Assembly (NCBI GenBank): GCA_023269445.1
Contig: JAHFTH010000005.1
Location: 1 to 32,889 of the forward strand
Origin: Lacunisphaera sp.
Lineage (GTDB): Bacteria > Verrucomicrobiota > Verrucomicrobiia > Opitutales > Opitutaceae
Direction of reading: 5' to 3'
Length of the DNA stretch: 32,889 nucleotides
The notes beneath the pieces were generated by a model. That model did no database searches, was not told the origin of the DNA, and saw nothing but the letters and a program-made list of their open reading frames with translations. This document shows, in pieces, positions 1 to 9,100 of this stretch (position 1 is its first letter; each line of letters begins with the position of its first letter). The position numbers and the translations under genes are program-made.

Positions 1-109
1 TGAACTGGCCGAGGCTGCCGATCTGCTTGTGCGCGGCGAGCAACAGGCCGGCCCAGGAGATGGCCAGCGTGGCGAAGACGCCGAGGAAAAGGGTTAGTCC
101 GTTTTTCAT
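1..109 (-). CDS. CcoO-like cytochrome c oxidase subunit, N-terminal fragment
   Basis: The gene runs off the left edge; only 36 codons are visible from an ATG at 109. The visible part is a short basic start (MKNG) and one hydrophobic segment (about residues 5-24), then a segment with HKQIGSL. This is how the membrane-anchored CcoO/FixO-like subunits that follow CcoN-like genes in Verrucomicrobiota begin; the heme-binding CxxCH would lie outside the window. The start codon overlaps the stop of the upstream CcoN-like gene as ATGA, so the two are very likely translationally coupled and their products made in equal amounts. The assignment rests mainly on position and the N-terminal anchor, so a different membrane-anchored periplasmic protein is possible. 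Confidence 0.55.
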   Translation of the reverse strand, partial: MKNGLTLFLGVFATLAISWAGLLLAAHKQIGSLGQF

Positions 110-1557
110 GCGTGACCCTCCTTGGCCGCGAGGCTCAGGACCGGAGGATTAGTGATCTGCGCGACCGCCGTGCCCTGCGAATTGATCGGGCAGGCGATCC
201 AGATGAAGTTGATCAGGAAGGCCACATGGCCGACCAGCAGCACGCCGAGCACCACGGAGTTGAAGGTGTGCCAGCCCGCCAGCGCCTTGGTGATATCGCC
301 GAACGGCACGGCGGGATCATTCAAGAGGTGGCCCTGCTGCGAACCCGCCACAGCCAGACCGACGGTCAGGAGCACCACGCCGAGCGCGGTGGCACCGAAG
401 TGCGCCTTCACCAGGGCGGTCGAGCGCCACTCCTTGCCCGTCAGGCGCGGGAGGAAGAAATAAGCGGCCCCGAACATGGCGGTGGAGAAGCAGGCGTAGA
501 ACGCGAGCCAGTCCCGCAGGCCGACGAGCAGCGTGAACTGCATGATCGCCGCGAAGCTGCGCATGGAAAGCGCGAGACCCAGCACGGAGCTGAGCAGAAA
601 GCCCGCGATGCTGAGGACAATGAAGCGAAGGGTGAGACTGCCGCCCACCGCGCCGAAGCGACCGGACAGCGTGCCGAGGAAATTCAGGCCGATGATGACC
701 AAGGGAAGGACCAGCATCATGTTGGCGACGATGCCGAGGGAGGGAATCCACACCGGCACGGGCGCGCCGATCAGGCGGCTGCCGCCGGCCAGCGCGGTCG
801 AGGCCACCAGCCACCAGAACGCGAGCGGCGCGAGGTAGTAGTTGCTGATCGGTTTGCCGAGCAGCTTGGGCAGGAAGTAGTAGATGGCCGCGAGGGCGAC
901 CGGCACGAACCACAGGCCGAAGAGACCGTGGACATACCAGGCGTTGACGATGGGTTGCAGCACGCCGCGCACCGGGGCCTTGAAGAGCATCACCTGGGCG
1001 ATGGTGTAGAGCCACGGGAACCAGAAAGCCGCGCCGAAGAGATACCACTGCGAGGCATAGACGTTCTCCGTGTTGCGGATGCTGAAGGTGGTGACGACCC
1101 AGACACCGATGATGGCATAAGCCACCAGCAGAAGCAGGGTCACGTAGCGCGGCATCTCGAGCAGCTCAAAGGAGGTCGAGTAGCCCGCGAGGATGCCGCC
1201 AATGCCGAGCGTAATGCCGAGATTCCAGAACTTGGCGGCGACAAACAGCCAGCCGCCGTGACGGAGAGTGGTGGCCGACAGGCGGGCCATCAGCCAGAGA
1301 CCGAAAGCAAAGGCGGCGTTCATGCCCCAGCCGTAGATGAGCGCATTCTGCGCGGCCGGCGCGAGCCGGCCGTGGGTGAACCACTCACAGCCGGACAGGA
1401 AGCCAGGAGTGTGCAGCTGGATGTTCGCGGCCAGTTGCAGCGCGCCGCCGAGCAGCAGCCAGAGCAGCGCGGAACCGAAGAACACGAGCACGGGCCACTT
1501 GGCGGAGGCGTCGATCTCCTGCTGCTCGGCCCGGGCGTTTTGATCGTTGGAATTCAT
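106..1557 (-). CDS. CcoN-like (cbb3 oxidase subunit I) protein lacking heme ligands
   Basis: A polytopic membrane protein of 483 residues, the size of CcoN, with about 12 hydrophobic segments. Clear CcoN landmarks occur in order: GRLAP near residue 63, WYVHG near 207-211 (CcoN WYGHN), YYFLPK near 226, an AGG..L..P segment near 258, and FFLPRLTG near 367. Aligned by eye to CcoN, the low-spin heme histidine is Ala69, the two adjacent CuB histidines are Ser260-Arg261, and the HxH pair that binds hemes b3 and b is Arg348/Trp350. Only the WYGHN histidine (His210) remains. I infer that it cannot bind b-type heme or a CuB centre in the usual way and acts as a structural or docking subunit. An in-frame TTG at 1563 is possible, but the ATG at 1557 is preferred. 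It follows the small gene at 1567 after 9 bp. Confidence 0.85.
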   Translation of the reverse strand: MNSNDQNARAEQQEIDASAKWPVLVFFGSALLWLLLGGALQLAANIQLHTPGFLSGCEWFTHGRLAPAAQNALIYGWGMNAAFAFGLWLMARLSATTLRHGGWLFVAAKFWNLGITLGIGGILAGYSTSFELLEMPRYVTLLLLVAYAIIGVWVVTTFSIRNTENVYASQWYLFGAAFWFPWLYTIAQVMLFKAPVRGVLQPIVNAWYVHGLFGLWFVPVALAAIYYFLPKLLGKPISNYYLAPLAFWWLVASTALAGGSRLIGAPVPVWIPSLGIVANMMLVLPLVIIGLNFLGTLSGRFGAVGGSLTLRFIVLSIAGFLLSSVLGLALSMRSFAAIMQFTLLVGLRDWLAFYACFSTAMFGAAYFFLPRLTGKEWRSTALVKAHFGATALGVVLLTVGLAVAGSQQGHLLNDPAVPFGDITKALAGWHTFNSVVLGVLLVGHVAFLINFIWIACPINSQGTAVAQITNPPVLSLAAKEGHA

Positions 1558-1566
1558 CGGCAAGGG

Positions 1567-1875
1567 TTACTTCTTCGCGTGATCGCGGACGGTGAGTTCG
1601 ATCGCGCGATCAATCGGCAGACGGACGACACCGGCTTTCTGGTCGATCCAAGCGTAGCTGGCGGCCTCGGCGTGCTCCTTGGTGCGGTGCTCGGCGAGCA
1701 GGGTCTTGCGGTCGGCCGGGGTGCGGACGCCTTCCACCTGCTGCACGGCAGCGGCATGGGGCGTATAGATTTTCTTCGCCAGCCAAGCAAAGGACGCGAA
1801 GCAGGCGATCACGATCAGCGCAGTGAAGACCGGGGTGCGGTGCGGAAAGGAAAAATTGGCGGGAGTATCACTCAT
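1567..1875 (-). CDS. small single-TM protein of the act/oxidase operon
   Basis: A protein of 102 residues with a short cytoplasmic N-terminus, one membrane segment (about 16-33) and a charged, probably periplasmic, C-terminal part. The end carries a YAWIDQKAGVVRLPIDRA block (about 74-91). A W-D-x-x-x-G-x-V-R-x-P-I pattern like this recurs in small proteins coded beside alternative complex III, Sco and cytochrome oxidase genes in several phyla, but has no agreed name or function. The ATG at 1875 overlaps the actF stop as ATGA. A longer open frame to 2220 exists, but it lies wholly inside actF and lacks the operon's tight junction, so the short form is chosen. The likely role is assembly or bridging between complex III and the downstream oxidase-like pair; this is inference. 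Confidence 0.75.
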   Translation of the reverse strand: MSDTPANFSFPHRTPVFTALIVIACFASFAWLAKKIYTPHAAAVQQVEGVRTPADRKTLLAEHRTKEHAEAASYAWIDQKAGVVRLPIDRAIELTVRDHAKK

Positions 1876-3107
1876 GGGGCGGTGGCCTCGTGGTGGGTGA
1901 GCGACTCGACGATGCGCGGGTCGCGGATCGGGATGAGCTTGGCGGTGGCGAAACTCTTCAGGTAGGACCAGACGCAGATGCCACCGACGCCGATGACGGA
2001 CGAGAGCACCCACAGCAAATTGATCGAGAGGAACGGCAGCGGCTCGTCGTGCGCGTCCTTGAGGGCCGGCAGGACGTTGTAGCAGAGGTCCACCAGAATG
2101 ATGAAGGCGACCCAGATGCTGATGACCAGAGCCGGCTTCAGCGTGGATTTGCGGCGATAGGACAGCCACGACAGGAAGGGCACGAAGAAATGGCCGAACA
2201 GGAGCAGCATGCCGACCCACAGCCAGTCGCCGTGTTCGCGGATGTTATACCAGAAGGTTTCCTCGGGGACGTTGGCGTTCCAGATCAGGAAATACTGCGA
2301 GAAGGTGACGTAGGCCCAGAACACCACGAAAGCGTAGGCGAGCGCCACGAGGCAGTGCAGCTGGTTGGTGTTGAGCACGCCCTTGTAGTCGCCGCGAGTG
2401 TAGAGCCACCAAGTGATGACTACACCGAAGGCCAAAGCCGCACGCATACAGTTCGCGAAGAACCAGACGCCATACATCGTGGAGAACCAGTGATACTCGA
2501 GGCTCTTCATCCAGTAGATGGCGGCGAAGCTCAGCGCCAAAGCGTTGATCGGGATGCCGAAGGCCGCGGTCTTGCGGTTCATGAACGTCCGTTTCGCCGC
2601 GCCGTCGCCGTCCTGGGTGAAGGAAGCCTTGCGCAGACGGGCCGAGAGCCAGACCCAGCCGGCGAAGAACGCCAGCGTCATGCCGGTGAACATATTCCGG
2701 TTCAGGAAGCTCGCCTTCTTTTGATAGAGGATGTCCTCCCCCACCGTGCCGTGGCCGCCATGCAGCGCGTGACCGAGGTCCATCCAAGGCCAGACGAAGC
2801 CGGGCTTGAGCCACACGGAAACCAGCAGGGGAATGAAGAGAATAAAGAGCCACTTGAAAGCCGAGAGGCCATGCTCGAACTGGCGGCGGATGACCGTGGA
2901 CCAGCCCGCATCCACGATATGGTGAATCAGAATCAGCATCAGCATGCCGATGGCGACCGCGGTCCAATAAGTGATGCCTACAACGTAGGACAGCGCGACG
3001 CCGTGCGCATCGGAAACGAATAGACCGAGCGCGGTGACAGCGAGGCCGGCGAGGCCGGCACCGAGAAATTTGTTCGCCAAGGAAGCGGTGGAGACAGGTG
3101 CGCTCAT
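1872..3107 (-). CDS. actF: Alternative complex III subunit ActF (quinol:cytochrome c/oxidase oxidoreductase)
   Basis: A membrane protein of 411 residues with about ten hydrophobic segments and the NrfD/PsrC-like organisation of ActF. Features include an early GITYWTAVAIGML segment, an HHIVDAGWS motif near 62-70, a FWYNIREHGDW loop near 285, and a basic tail. In the known complex, ActC and ActF form the membrane core; ActC carries the established quinol site, while ActF is a paralogue implicated in proton movement. The start at 3107 lies one base after the actE stop, and its own stop overlaps the next gene. Length and order (after ActE) match the canonical actABCDEF cluster. I see no truncation. 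Confidence 0.92.
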   Translation of the reverse strand: MSAPVSTASLANKFLGAGLAGLAVTALGLFVSDAHGVALSYVVGITYWTAVAIGMLMLILIHHIVDAGWSTVIRRQFEHGLSAFKWLFILFIPLLVSVWLKPGFVWPWMDLGHALHGGHGTVGEDILYQKKASFLNRNMFTGMTLAFFAGWVWLSARLRKASFTQDGDGAAKRTFMNRKTAAFGIPINALALSFAAIYWMKSLEYHWFSTMYGVWFFANCMRAALAFGVVITWWLYTRGDYKGVLNTNQLHCLVALAYAFVVFWAYVTFSQYFLIWNANVPEETFWYNIREHGDWLWVGMLLLFGHFFVPFLSWLSYRRKSTLKPALVISIWVAFIILVDLCYNVLPALKDAHDEPLPFLSINLLWVLSSVIGVGGICVWSYLKSFATAKLIPIRDPRIVESLTHHEATAP

Positions 3108-3108
3108 G

Positions 3109-3744
3109 TTACTTCAGCCCTCCGCGCTGGTCGGGGGGGACATCATCGATGGTGCCGTGGTGCGAACGCTGGAGGGCGCGCACGTAGGCCACCACGGCCC
3201 AGCGGTCATCGGGACTGAGCTTGTCGGCGTAGGGAAACATCGTGTTCTTGCCGGCGGTGATCGTGTTGAAAATCTCGCCCTCAGCCATCGTGCGCAGGCG
3301 GTCGTCGTGGTAGGTCGGAGTGGCGACCATGCCGTAGGACTTGGTGATGCCGTTGCCGTCACCCAGCGCGCCGTGACACGGAGCGCAATAAATCTGAAAG
3401 CGGCCCTGACCGTGGCGGACCACAGCCTCGTTGATCTCAATCGGGAACCCACGGACAAACGAGCCGTCAGCGTTCTTGCCGGCGTAGTGCGCATCATCGG
3501 CGCGGAGGAAGGCGGGGTCGGACTGATTGGCGTCCCGGCCGAACGGCACGGTGCCGGCGGGGACCGGACGGTCGGCGCGGCCGTCGGCAAAGAACTTGGA
3601 TTCAGCCTGGGCCTTATATTTGGCCTGATGGTCCATGTCGGGGAACACCTCGATCGGCGGGCGGGTGGAGATCATGCCGCGAAAGCCCATGACCGAGAAG
3701 AGCAGCACAGTAACGAAAGCGAGGGTGTAGTAGGCGTAGCGCAT
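3109..3744 (-). CDS. actE: Alternative complex III monoheme cytochrome c subunit ActE
   Basis: A protein of 211 residues with an N-terminal hydrophobic anchor (about 4-22) and one class I cytochrome c domain. The heme site is CAPCH at 120-124 followed by GALGDGNG, and a plausible distal ligand is Met169 in KNTMFPY. ActE is the periplasmic electron-exit subunit that receives electrons from the ActA/ActB relay. In Rhodothermus the protein is a lipoprotein; here no lipobox cysteine is seen near the N-terminus, so it is probably held by an uncleaved anchor. It is separated from ActD and ActF by single bases, which argues for strict co-translation. Confidence 0.93.
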   Translation of the reverse strand: MRYAYYTLAFVTVLLFSVMGFRGMISTRPPIEVFPDMDHQAKYKAQAESKFFADGRADRPVPAGTVPFGRDANQSDPAFLRADDAHYAGKNADGSFVRGFPIEINEAVVRHGQGRFQIYCAPCHGALGDGNGITKSYGMVATPTYHDDRLRTMAEGEIFNTITAGKNTMFPYADKLSPDDRWAVVAYVRALQRSHHGTIDDVPPDQRGGLK

Positions 3745-3745
3745 C

Positions 3746-4276
3746 TTATTCCTCGAGTTCGACGATGTCCTTGCCGCCGGCCTTCGCGAGGAGGTCGCGG
3801 GTCGCTGTGGCGTTGAATTTCGGGTCGTTGGCCTCGATCACAATGTAGAAGCGGTCGTCACTGGCCCGGACGAACTGCGGGGCCTTCATCACGGGGTGAT
3901 AGTGCATGGGCAGTTTGTTCAGGAAGAACATGCCGCCGATGGTGGCGAAGGCGGTGAAGAGAATCGTCAGCTCGTAGGAAACGGGGAACGCGAACATCGG
4001 GCTGAACATGGGCTTGCCGCCGACGACCAGCGGATACTCAACCCAGCCCAGCCAGGCGATGAACGACATGCCGGTGCAGAAACCGGTGATGCCGCCGGCG
4101 AGCGAGAAACGCGGCACCTTGGAGCGACGCACGCCCATGGCGTAGTCGAGCCCGTGGATCGGAAAGGACGTGATGGCATCCCACTGCGAGTAGCCGGCGT
4201 CCCGCACCTGCTCGCAGGCATGGTAGAGACTCGGCACGGTGTCGAAGGCGGCGATGATTCCGTAATTTTTATTCAT
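3746..4276 (-). CDS. actD: Alternative complex III subunit ActD (DUF3341 family)
   Basis: A protein of 176 residues with a soluble N-terminal part that begins GIIAAFDTVPSLYHA and contains WDAITSFPIHGLD near 32-44, then two membrane segments (about 59-78 and 101-121) joined by a short loop with GKPMFSP, and a soluble C-terminal end. This is the standard ActD/DUF3341 layout. The subunit is a structural membrane protein next to ActC/ActF and carries no visible cofactor motif. A GAGGA-like ribosome site lies about 8 bases before the ATG. It sits 10 bases after actC and one base before actE. Confidence 0.92.
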   Translation of the reverse strand: MNKNYGIIAAFDTVPSLYHACEQVRDAGYSQWDAITSFPIHGLDYAMGVRRSKVPRFSLAGGITGFCTGMSFIAWLGWVEYPLVVGGKPMFSPMFAFPVSYELTILFTAFATIGGMFFLNKLPMHYHPVMKAPQFVRASDDRFYIVIEANDPKFNATATRDLLAKAGGKDIVELEE

Positions 4277-4286
4277 GGCTGGTTCC

Positions 4287-5717
4287 TCAGTGTTTGGCGC
4301 CGTGCGGATCGGCGGCGGGGATGACAGCCTTCACCTCGGACATCGGCATGATGGGCACGAAGCGGATGAAGAGGAGGAACAGGAACGAAAAGACGCCGAA
4401 GGTGCCGAAGAACGTGAAGATCTCGACGATGCTCGGCGAATAATAGCCCCAGCTCGACGGCAGGAAGTCGCGGGCGAGCGAGGTGACGATGATCACGAAG
4501 CGCTCGAACCACATGCCGACGTTGACGAAGATGGAGAGGATCCAGACGAGCGCGGTGTTCTCGCGGACGGACTTGAACCAGAAGAACTGCGGCGTGATGA
4601 CGTTGCAGCCGATCATGATCCAGTAAGCCCAGGCGTAGTGGCCGAACGCACGGTTGATGAACGCGAAGCCTTCATACGGATTCGCGCCATACCACGCGAT
4701 GAAGAACTCCATCGAGTAGGCGTAGCCCACCATGGTGCCCGTCGCCAGGGTGATCTTGCACATGCAGTCGATGTGATACTGCGTGATCAGATCCTCGAGG
4801 CGGTAGACGGCGCGCAGCGGGAGCATCAGCGTCATCACCATGCCAAAGCCGGAGAAAATGGCGCCGGCCACAAAGTAAGGCGGGAATATCGTCGTGTGCC
4901 AGCCGGGGATCAGCGACACGGCGAAGTCGAACGACACGATCGTGTGCACGGAGAGCACGAGCGGCGTCGAGATGCCCGCGAGGATCAGGTAGGCCATCTC
5001 GTAATTGCTCCACTGGCGGTTGGAGCCGCGCCAGCCCATGGCAAAGAATCCATAGATGCGGGCCTTGAGGAAATTTCCCGCGGCGGTGAAGCGATCGCGC
5101 ATCGTGCCGAGGTCGGGGATGAGGCCGATATACCAGAAGAGCACCGAGACCGTGCCGTAGGTCGAGACGGCGAACACGTCCCACTCCAGCGGGGATCGGA
5201 AATTCTGCCAGATGCCGTTCGAGTTGGGGAACGGGAAGAGGTAGCCGGGCAGCACGGCGAACCAGATGCGGCCGACGTGGAAGACCGGGAAGATGGCGGC
5301 GCAGACGACGGCGAAGATCGTCATGGCCTCGGCGGCGCGATTGATGGACGTGCGCCACTTCTGGCGCAGCAGGCAAAGGATGGCCGAGATCAAAGTGCCG
5401 GCGTGGCCGATACCGATCCAGAACACGAAGTTGACGATGTCCCAGGCCCAGTTGACCGGGTTGGCGTGGCCCCAGACGCCGACGCCCGTGGTGACGAGGT
5501 AGGTCAGGCCGGCGATGGTGAACGAAGCGATGATGCCGGCGAGGCCGAAGCACCACCACCACCAGACCGGCGTCTTGCCCTCGACGATGCCGCAGATCTT
5601 GTCGGTGATCCACTTGAAGCTGCGGTTGTTCTCCACCAGCACGCGGCGGGGAATCGCGACGGGGTTGACCTCGGCGAGGATGGCGGGAGCCGGATGATCG
5701 GAAGCGTGGCCGGACAT
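4287..5717 (-). CDS. actC: Alternative complex III quinol-binding membrane subunit ActC (NrfD/PsrC family)
   Basis: A protein of 476 residues with about ten membrane helices. The N-terminal leader is hydrophilic ([19 protein letters not shown]). Typical ActC signatures are [13 protein letters not shown] near 54, [16 protein letters not shown] near 99, a [13 protein letters not shown] segment, and [13 protein letters not shown] near 350. The family provides the menaquinol oxidation site close to the periplasmic face, next to the Fe-S domain of ActB. The ATG overlaps the actB stop as TGATG, so translation is coupled. Length agrees with the family (about 470-490). Confidence 0.94.
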   Translation of the reverse strand: MSGHASDHPAPAILAEVNPVAIPRRVLVENNRSFKWITDKICGIVEGKTPVWWWWCFGLAGIIASFTIAGLTYLVTTGVGVWGHANPVNWAWDIVNFVFWIGIGHAGTLISAILCLLRQKWRTSINRAAEAMTIFAVVCAAIFPVFHVGRIWFAVLPGYLFPFPNSNGIWQNFRSPLEWDVFAVSTYGTVSVLFWYIGLIPDLGTMRDRFTAAGNFLKARIYGFFAMGWRGSNRQWSNYEMAYLILAGISTPLVLSVHTIVSFDFAVSLIPGWHTTIFPPYFVAGAIFSGFGMVMTLMLPLRAVYRLEDLITQYHIDCMCKITLATGTMVGYAYSMEFFIAWYGANPYEGFAFINRAFGHYAWAYWIMIGCNVITPQFFWFKSVRENTALVWILSIFVNVGMWFERFVIIVTSLARDFLPSSWGYYSPSIVEIFTFFGTFGVFSFLFLLFIRFVPIMPMSEVKAVIPAADPHGAKH

Positions 5718-8700
5718 CAGTTATGCCCTCCGTGTTCGACGGCAGGCTTCTCGGCCTCGTGACCGTGCGCGGCACCGTGAGCGTGCGCGGCACCGTGAGC
5801 GTGCTCGGTGTGGCCGTTCTTCTTGTTATACTCCACGCGGCTGAGCGGGAGGGCGGAATAGTCCGGCATGAGTTCGTTCGGGTTGCGGAGCTTGCCGAGG
5901 TAAGTCGTGCGGGGGCGGACGTTCAGGTAGCCGAGGACGGCGTAGTCCCGGTCCTGCGCCTTGAGTTTCGAAACCGCGCTGTCTTCCCGCAAAATGTTAC
6001 CGAAGACGATGGCTTCGACCGGACACACCTGCTGGCAGGCGGTCTTGACGGTGCCGTCGGGAATCTCGACGTCGCCGCTGGCGCCGGCCTTCCGCTTCTG
6101 GGCGATCTTGGCCTGCTGCACGCGCTGGACGCAATAGGTGCACTTTTCCATGACGCCGCGCATGCGCACGGTGACATCGGGGTTCTTCACCATCTTCACC
6201 AGCTCGGGCATCTCGCTCTGATGACCGAGCGGACCCATGTAGAGGGCATCGGTGGCGCGCTTGTTGAAGTCGAAGAAATTAAAGCGGCGGACCTTGTAAG
6301 GACAGTTGTTCGCGCAATAGCGGGTGCCGATGCAGCGGTTGTAGGCCATCACGTTGATGCCTTCGTCGTCGTGCACCGTCGCGTTGACCGGGCACACGGT
6401 CTCGCAGGGCGCGAGTTCGCAATGCTGGCAGGTCATGGGCTGCATCGTGACTTGGGGATCCTCGGGGAGAATCTTGTTCAGCTGCTCGCCGCCAATGGGA
6501 ATCTGGCGCGTGTCCAAGTTGCCGTCGGAGTAATAGCGGTCGAGGCGGATCCACTGCATCTCGCGGCCGCGCAGGACCTGGTCCTTGCCGACGATCGGGA
6601 TGTTGTTCTCGGCCTGGCAGGCGACGATGCAGGCGTTGCAGCCGATGCAGGTGTTGAGGTCGATCGACATGCCCCACTGGTGGATGCCGTCGAGGTTCGG
6701 GGTCTCGTAGAGGGAATTGCCGCGGGGCGTCGTGCTGGCAATGAACGCCGGGGCTTTCCCCTTGTCGGCTCCAAGCACGGCCGGCGTGTGCGACTCCATG
6801 CCGATGCTGTTCACGAAATCGGGATTATCTTTGTATCCGCTTTTCACTTCGGCGTGTGAATCGCTCTCGTAGTTGGCCTCGCGCACGATGTCGCGGCCTT
6901 CCATCGACCAGTGCTCCTGGGTATTGGCGAGCTTCATGCGGTCGCCGGTCTTCACCAGCTTGGCGCCGGTGGCGAAGCCCATGCCATCGCTCGTGCGCAC
7001 CGCATAGGCGCTGAAACCCGCATTCGTGCCGATGTGGCCGGAAATTTTGCGGCCGTAGCCGAGCGGGAGGACAATGGTGTAATTGGCCAGACCGGGCTGG
7101 ATGTGCATCGGACCGCGCACCTTGAGGCCGTTGCTCATGGTCACTTCACCGATGTAAGCGTTCTCCTTGCCCTGCGAATACTCGGCCTCTTCCTTGCGCG
7201 CGACCTGCAGCAGGCTGCCGCCGGGGACGATGCCGAGCTCCTTGGCGAGACGCGGGCTAACGAGAATGGCGTTGTCCCACGCGATCTTCGTCATCGGGTC
7301 CGGGCACTCCTGCAACCAGCCGTTGTTGGCGAAGCGGCCGTCGTCCATCTTGTGGTCGGTAGCGAAACGGACCTCGAGGTTGTCGGCGGAGAGCGCCGCA
7401 AAGGCAGGAACGTTGGCGAAATCCCAAGCTTTCTTCGAATTGAGGGAGACGTTGACCGTCTTGTAGGCCGAGCCCGCGAGCAGGCCGTCGTGGAGGAATT
7501 TCTCGAACGCTTTCTTGCTGTCGCCGCTGGCGAGCTTGCTGATGGTCGCGAAAACCTGCGCGTAGGCATCGGGGTTTTCCTCGCCGGCCACGCGGGCCAG
7601 CAATTCGACCTCGGAGAGGCCGTTGAAGAGCGGCATGATCATCGGCTGCACCGGGACGACCGTGCCATCCACCGTGCGGGCATCGCCCCACGACTCGAGG
7701 TAGTGCGTGGCCGCGAGGTGCGTGCCGGCAAGAGCGGAGGTCTCGTCGTTGTAGTAGCCGAAGCGGATAACCTCCGGCACGGACTTCAGCGAGGCACCGA
7801 ACTCCAGATCGGCCGGTGCGTTGTAGGCAGGATTGCCGTTGAGGATGAGGAGGGTCTTGACCGAGCCGCCCTTGATGGCGGTGGCGAGGGCGGTAATCGT
7901 CGAAGCAGTGGACGGCTCGACGGCGACGAAGTCGATCGTCTTGCCGACATTATTCAGCTTGGCGTTGATCGCGTAGGCGAGCACGTGGACTTGCACGGGC
8001 TGGTGGGCACCGGCGAGCACGAGGCTTTCGCCCGGGTGCTTCATCAAATCATTGGCGCACTCCTCGATCCATTTGTCCTTGTTCGGGAAATCGAGGCCCT
8101 GCGCGAGGAAGGAGAACGCATCGGTCCCGATGATCTTGCCGGCGAGCGCAGCCGTCAGCGCCAGCACGTGGCTGCTCGCGAGGCGCAGGCGGTGGTCGGC
8201 CATGCTGCCGGTGAGCGAGAAGCCGCTCTCCACCGCATAGAGGCGGTTCATCGGGTCGGTCGGCTTGGTCACACGGCGGCCCTTGGCGAACTCGCGGGCG
8301 TAATAGAGCGAACCGGCCTCGGCGTGGAAGAAATCAGCATCAAGACTGAGGATGCGCTTGGCGGCGGCGAAACGGTAGAGCGGCTTGACGTTCTGGCCGA
8401 AGGCGGCCTGCGCAGCGGCGACCGGTGGCTCGTCCTGCACGGGCTCGTATTCGGCCCAGATGGCGCGGGGAAATTCTTTCTTCAGCTTGGCGACGAGCCG
8501 GGCGCGCGTCGGCGAGGCGGATTCATCGGCGAGGAACGCGAGGCCTTCGCCGTTGTCCTTGTAGGTGCTGTGGATCTTCGCGAGGAGGGTGTTGACCGCG
8601 ACGACATCGAGGGTCTTGGCGCCCTGCGTGTGGGCCGTGGCGCGCTCGGGATCGTAGAGATCGAGGACCGATGCCTGGGCGAGGAGCGAGCTGGCGCCGC

Positions 8701-9100
8701 CGTGCGGCAGATAGCTGGGGTTGCCTTCGACCTTGGTCGGCCGGCCCTGATGGGTCTCAGCGAGGAGCGGGATGGCCGACTTGCGCAGCGGCATCGCCGT
8801 GGCAAAATAAAGCGGCAGGCCGGGGACGGTGTATTCGACCGACTTGCCGTAGGGCAGAATATGTTTCTCCGGGCGGCGGCAGCCCGCGAGGCCCAAGCCG
8901 CCGAGGGCGAACGAAGCCGCCATCAGGCGCATGAACTGGCGGCGATCCACTCCGTCCATGCCGGCGGCACCCTCGGGGAACTCACGGGCGAGGTGCTCGC
9001 GGAAGCCGGGCGTGTCGGCCAGCTCGTCGAGGCTGCGCCAGTATTTCGGGCCGGTGAGCTCGCGTTGCGCAGGGGCGGAATGATCAAATTTGCGTTTCAT
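5717..9100 (-). CDS. actB: Alternative complex III subunit ActB (molybdopterin-fold/Fe-S fusion)
   Basis: A protein of 1127 residues. An N-terminal leader precedes a Tat-like motif ([12 protein letters not shown], about 51-62) and a lipobox-like LAGC, so it is probably exported folded and lipid-anchored. Residues from about 80 to 780 form the molybdopterin-oxidoreductase-like domain, which in ActB holds no molybdenum cofactor. The C-terminal Fe-S domain starts with [11 protein letters not shown] (about 817-827), then [13 protein letters not shown] (about 892), [11 protein letters not shown], and CTYC with CQQVCPVEA (up to about 1027). One motif has only three cysteines, as expected for the [3Fe-4S] site of ActB. 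The last 35 residues are very rich in His, Ala and Glu. It relays electrons from the ActC quinol site to the hemes. TGATG junctions exist at both ends. Confidence 0.95.
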   Translation of the reverse strand: MKRKFDHSAPAQRELTGPKYWRSLDELADTPGFREHLAREFPEGAAGMDGVDRRQFMRLMAASFALGGLGLAGCRRPEKHILPYGKSVEYTVPGLPLYFATAMPLRKSAIPLLAETHQGRPTKVEGNPSYLPHGGASSLLAQASVLDLYDPERATAHTQGAKTLDVVAVNTLLAKIHSTYKDNGEGLAFLADESASPTRARLVAKLKKEFPRAIWAEYEPVQDEPPVAAAQAAFGQNVKPLYRFAAAKRILSLDADFFHAEAGSLYYAREFAKGRRVTKPTDPMNRLYAVESGFSLTGSMADHRLRLASSHVLALTAALAGKIIGTDAFSFLAQGLDFPNKDKWIEECANDLMKHPGESLVLAGAHQPVQVHVLAYAINAKLNNVGKTIDFVAVEPSTASTITALATAIKGGSVKTLLILNGNPAYNAPADLEFGASLKSVPEVIRFGYYNDETSALAGTHLAATHYLESWGDARTVDGTVVPVQPMIMPLFNGLSEVELLARVAGEENPDAYAQVFATISKLASGDSKKAFEKFLHDGLLAGSAYKTVNVSLNSKKAWDFANVPAFAALSADNLEVRFATDHKMDDGRFANNGWLQECPDPMTKIAWDNAILVSPRLAKELGIVPGGSLLQVARKEEAEYSQGKENAYIGEVTMSNGLKVRGPMHIQPGLANYTIVLPLGYGRKISGHIGTNAGFSAYAVRTSDGMGFATGAKLVKTGDRMKLANTQEHWSMEGRDIVREANYESDSHAEVKSGYKDNPDFVNSIGMESHTPAVLGADKGKAPAFIASTTPRGNSLYETPNLDGIHQWGMSIDLNTCIGCNACIVACQAENNIPIVGKDQVLRGREMQWIRLDRYYSDGNLDTRQIPIGGEQLNKILPEDPQVTMQPMTCQHCELAPCETVCPVNATVHDDEGINVMAYNRCIGTRYCANNCPYKVRRFNFFDFNKRATDALYMGPLGHQSEMPELVKMVKNPDVTVRMRGVMEKCTYCVQRVQQAKIAQKRKAGASGDVEIPDGTVKTACQQVCPVEAIVFGNILREDSAVSKLKAQDRDYAVLGYLNVRPRTTYLGKLRNPNELMPDYSALPLSRVEYNKKNGHTEHAHGAAHAHGAAHGHEAEKPAVEHGGHN
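5764..5808 (-). repeat. 18-bp tandem repeat coding the His/Ala tail of ActB
   Basis: Two perfect copies of an 18-bp unit (5764-5781, 5782-5799) and a partial third copy code an AHGAAH-type repeat near the C-terminus of ActB. Because the unit length is a multiple of three, copy-number change would only lengthen or shorten the histidine-rich tail. Confidence 0.85.

Noticed and set aside
106-1557. Reading the CcoN-like gene as a working cbb3 oxidase or NO reductase
   Set aside because: Both need the heme and metal histidines, which are replaced here at all positions but one.
112-1965. 617-residue open frame on the plus strand opposite the CcoN-like gene and its neighbours
   Set aside because: Rich in Arg, Glu, Gly and His with no domain; a shadow of GC-rich minus-strand genes with strong homology-type motifs.
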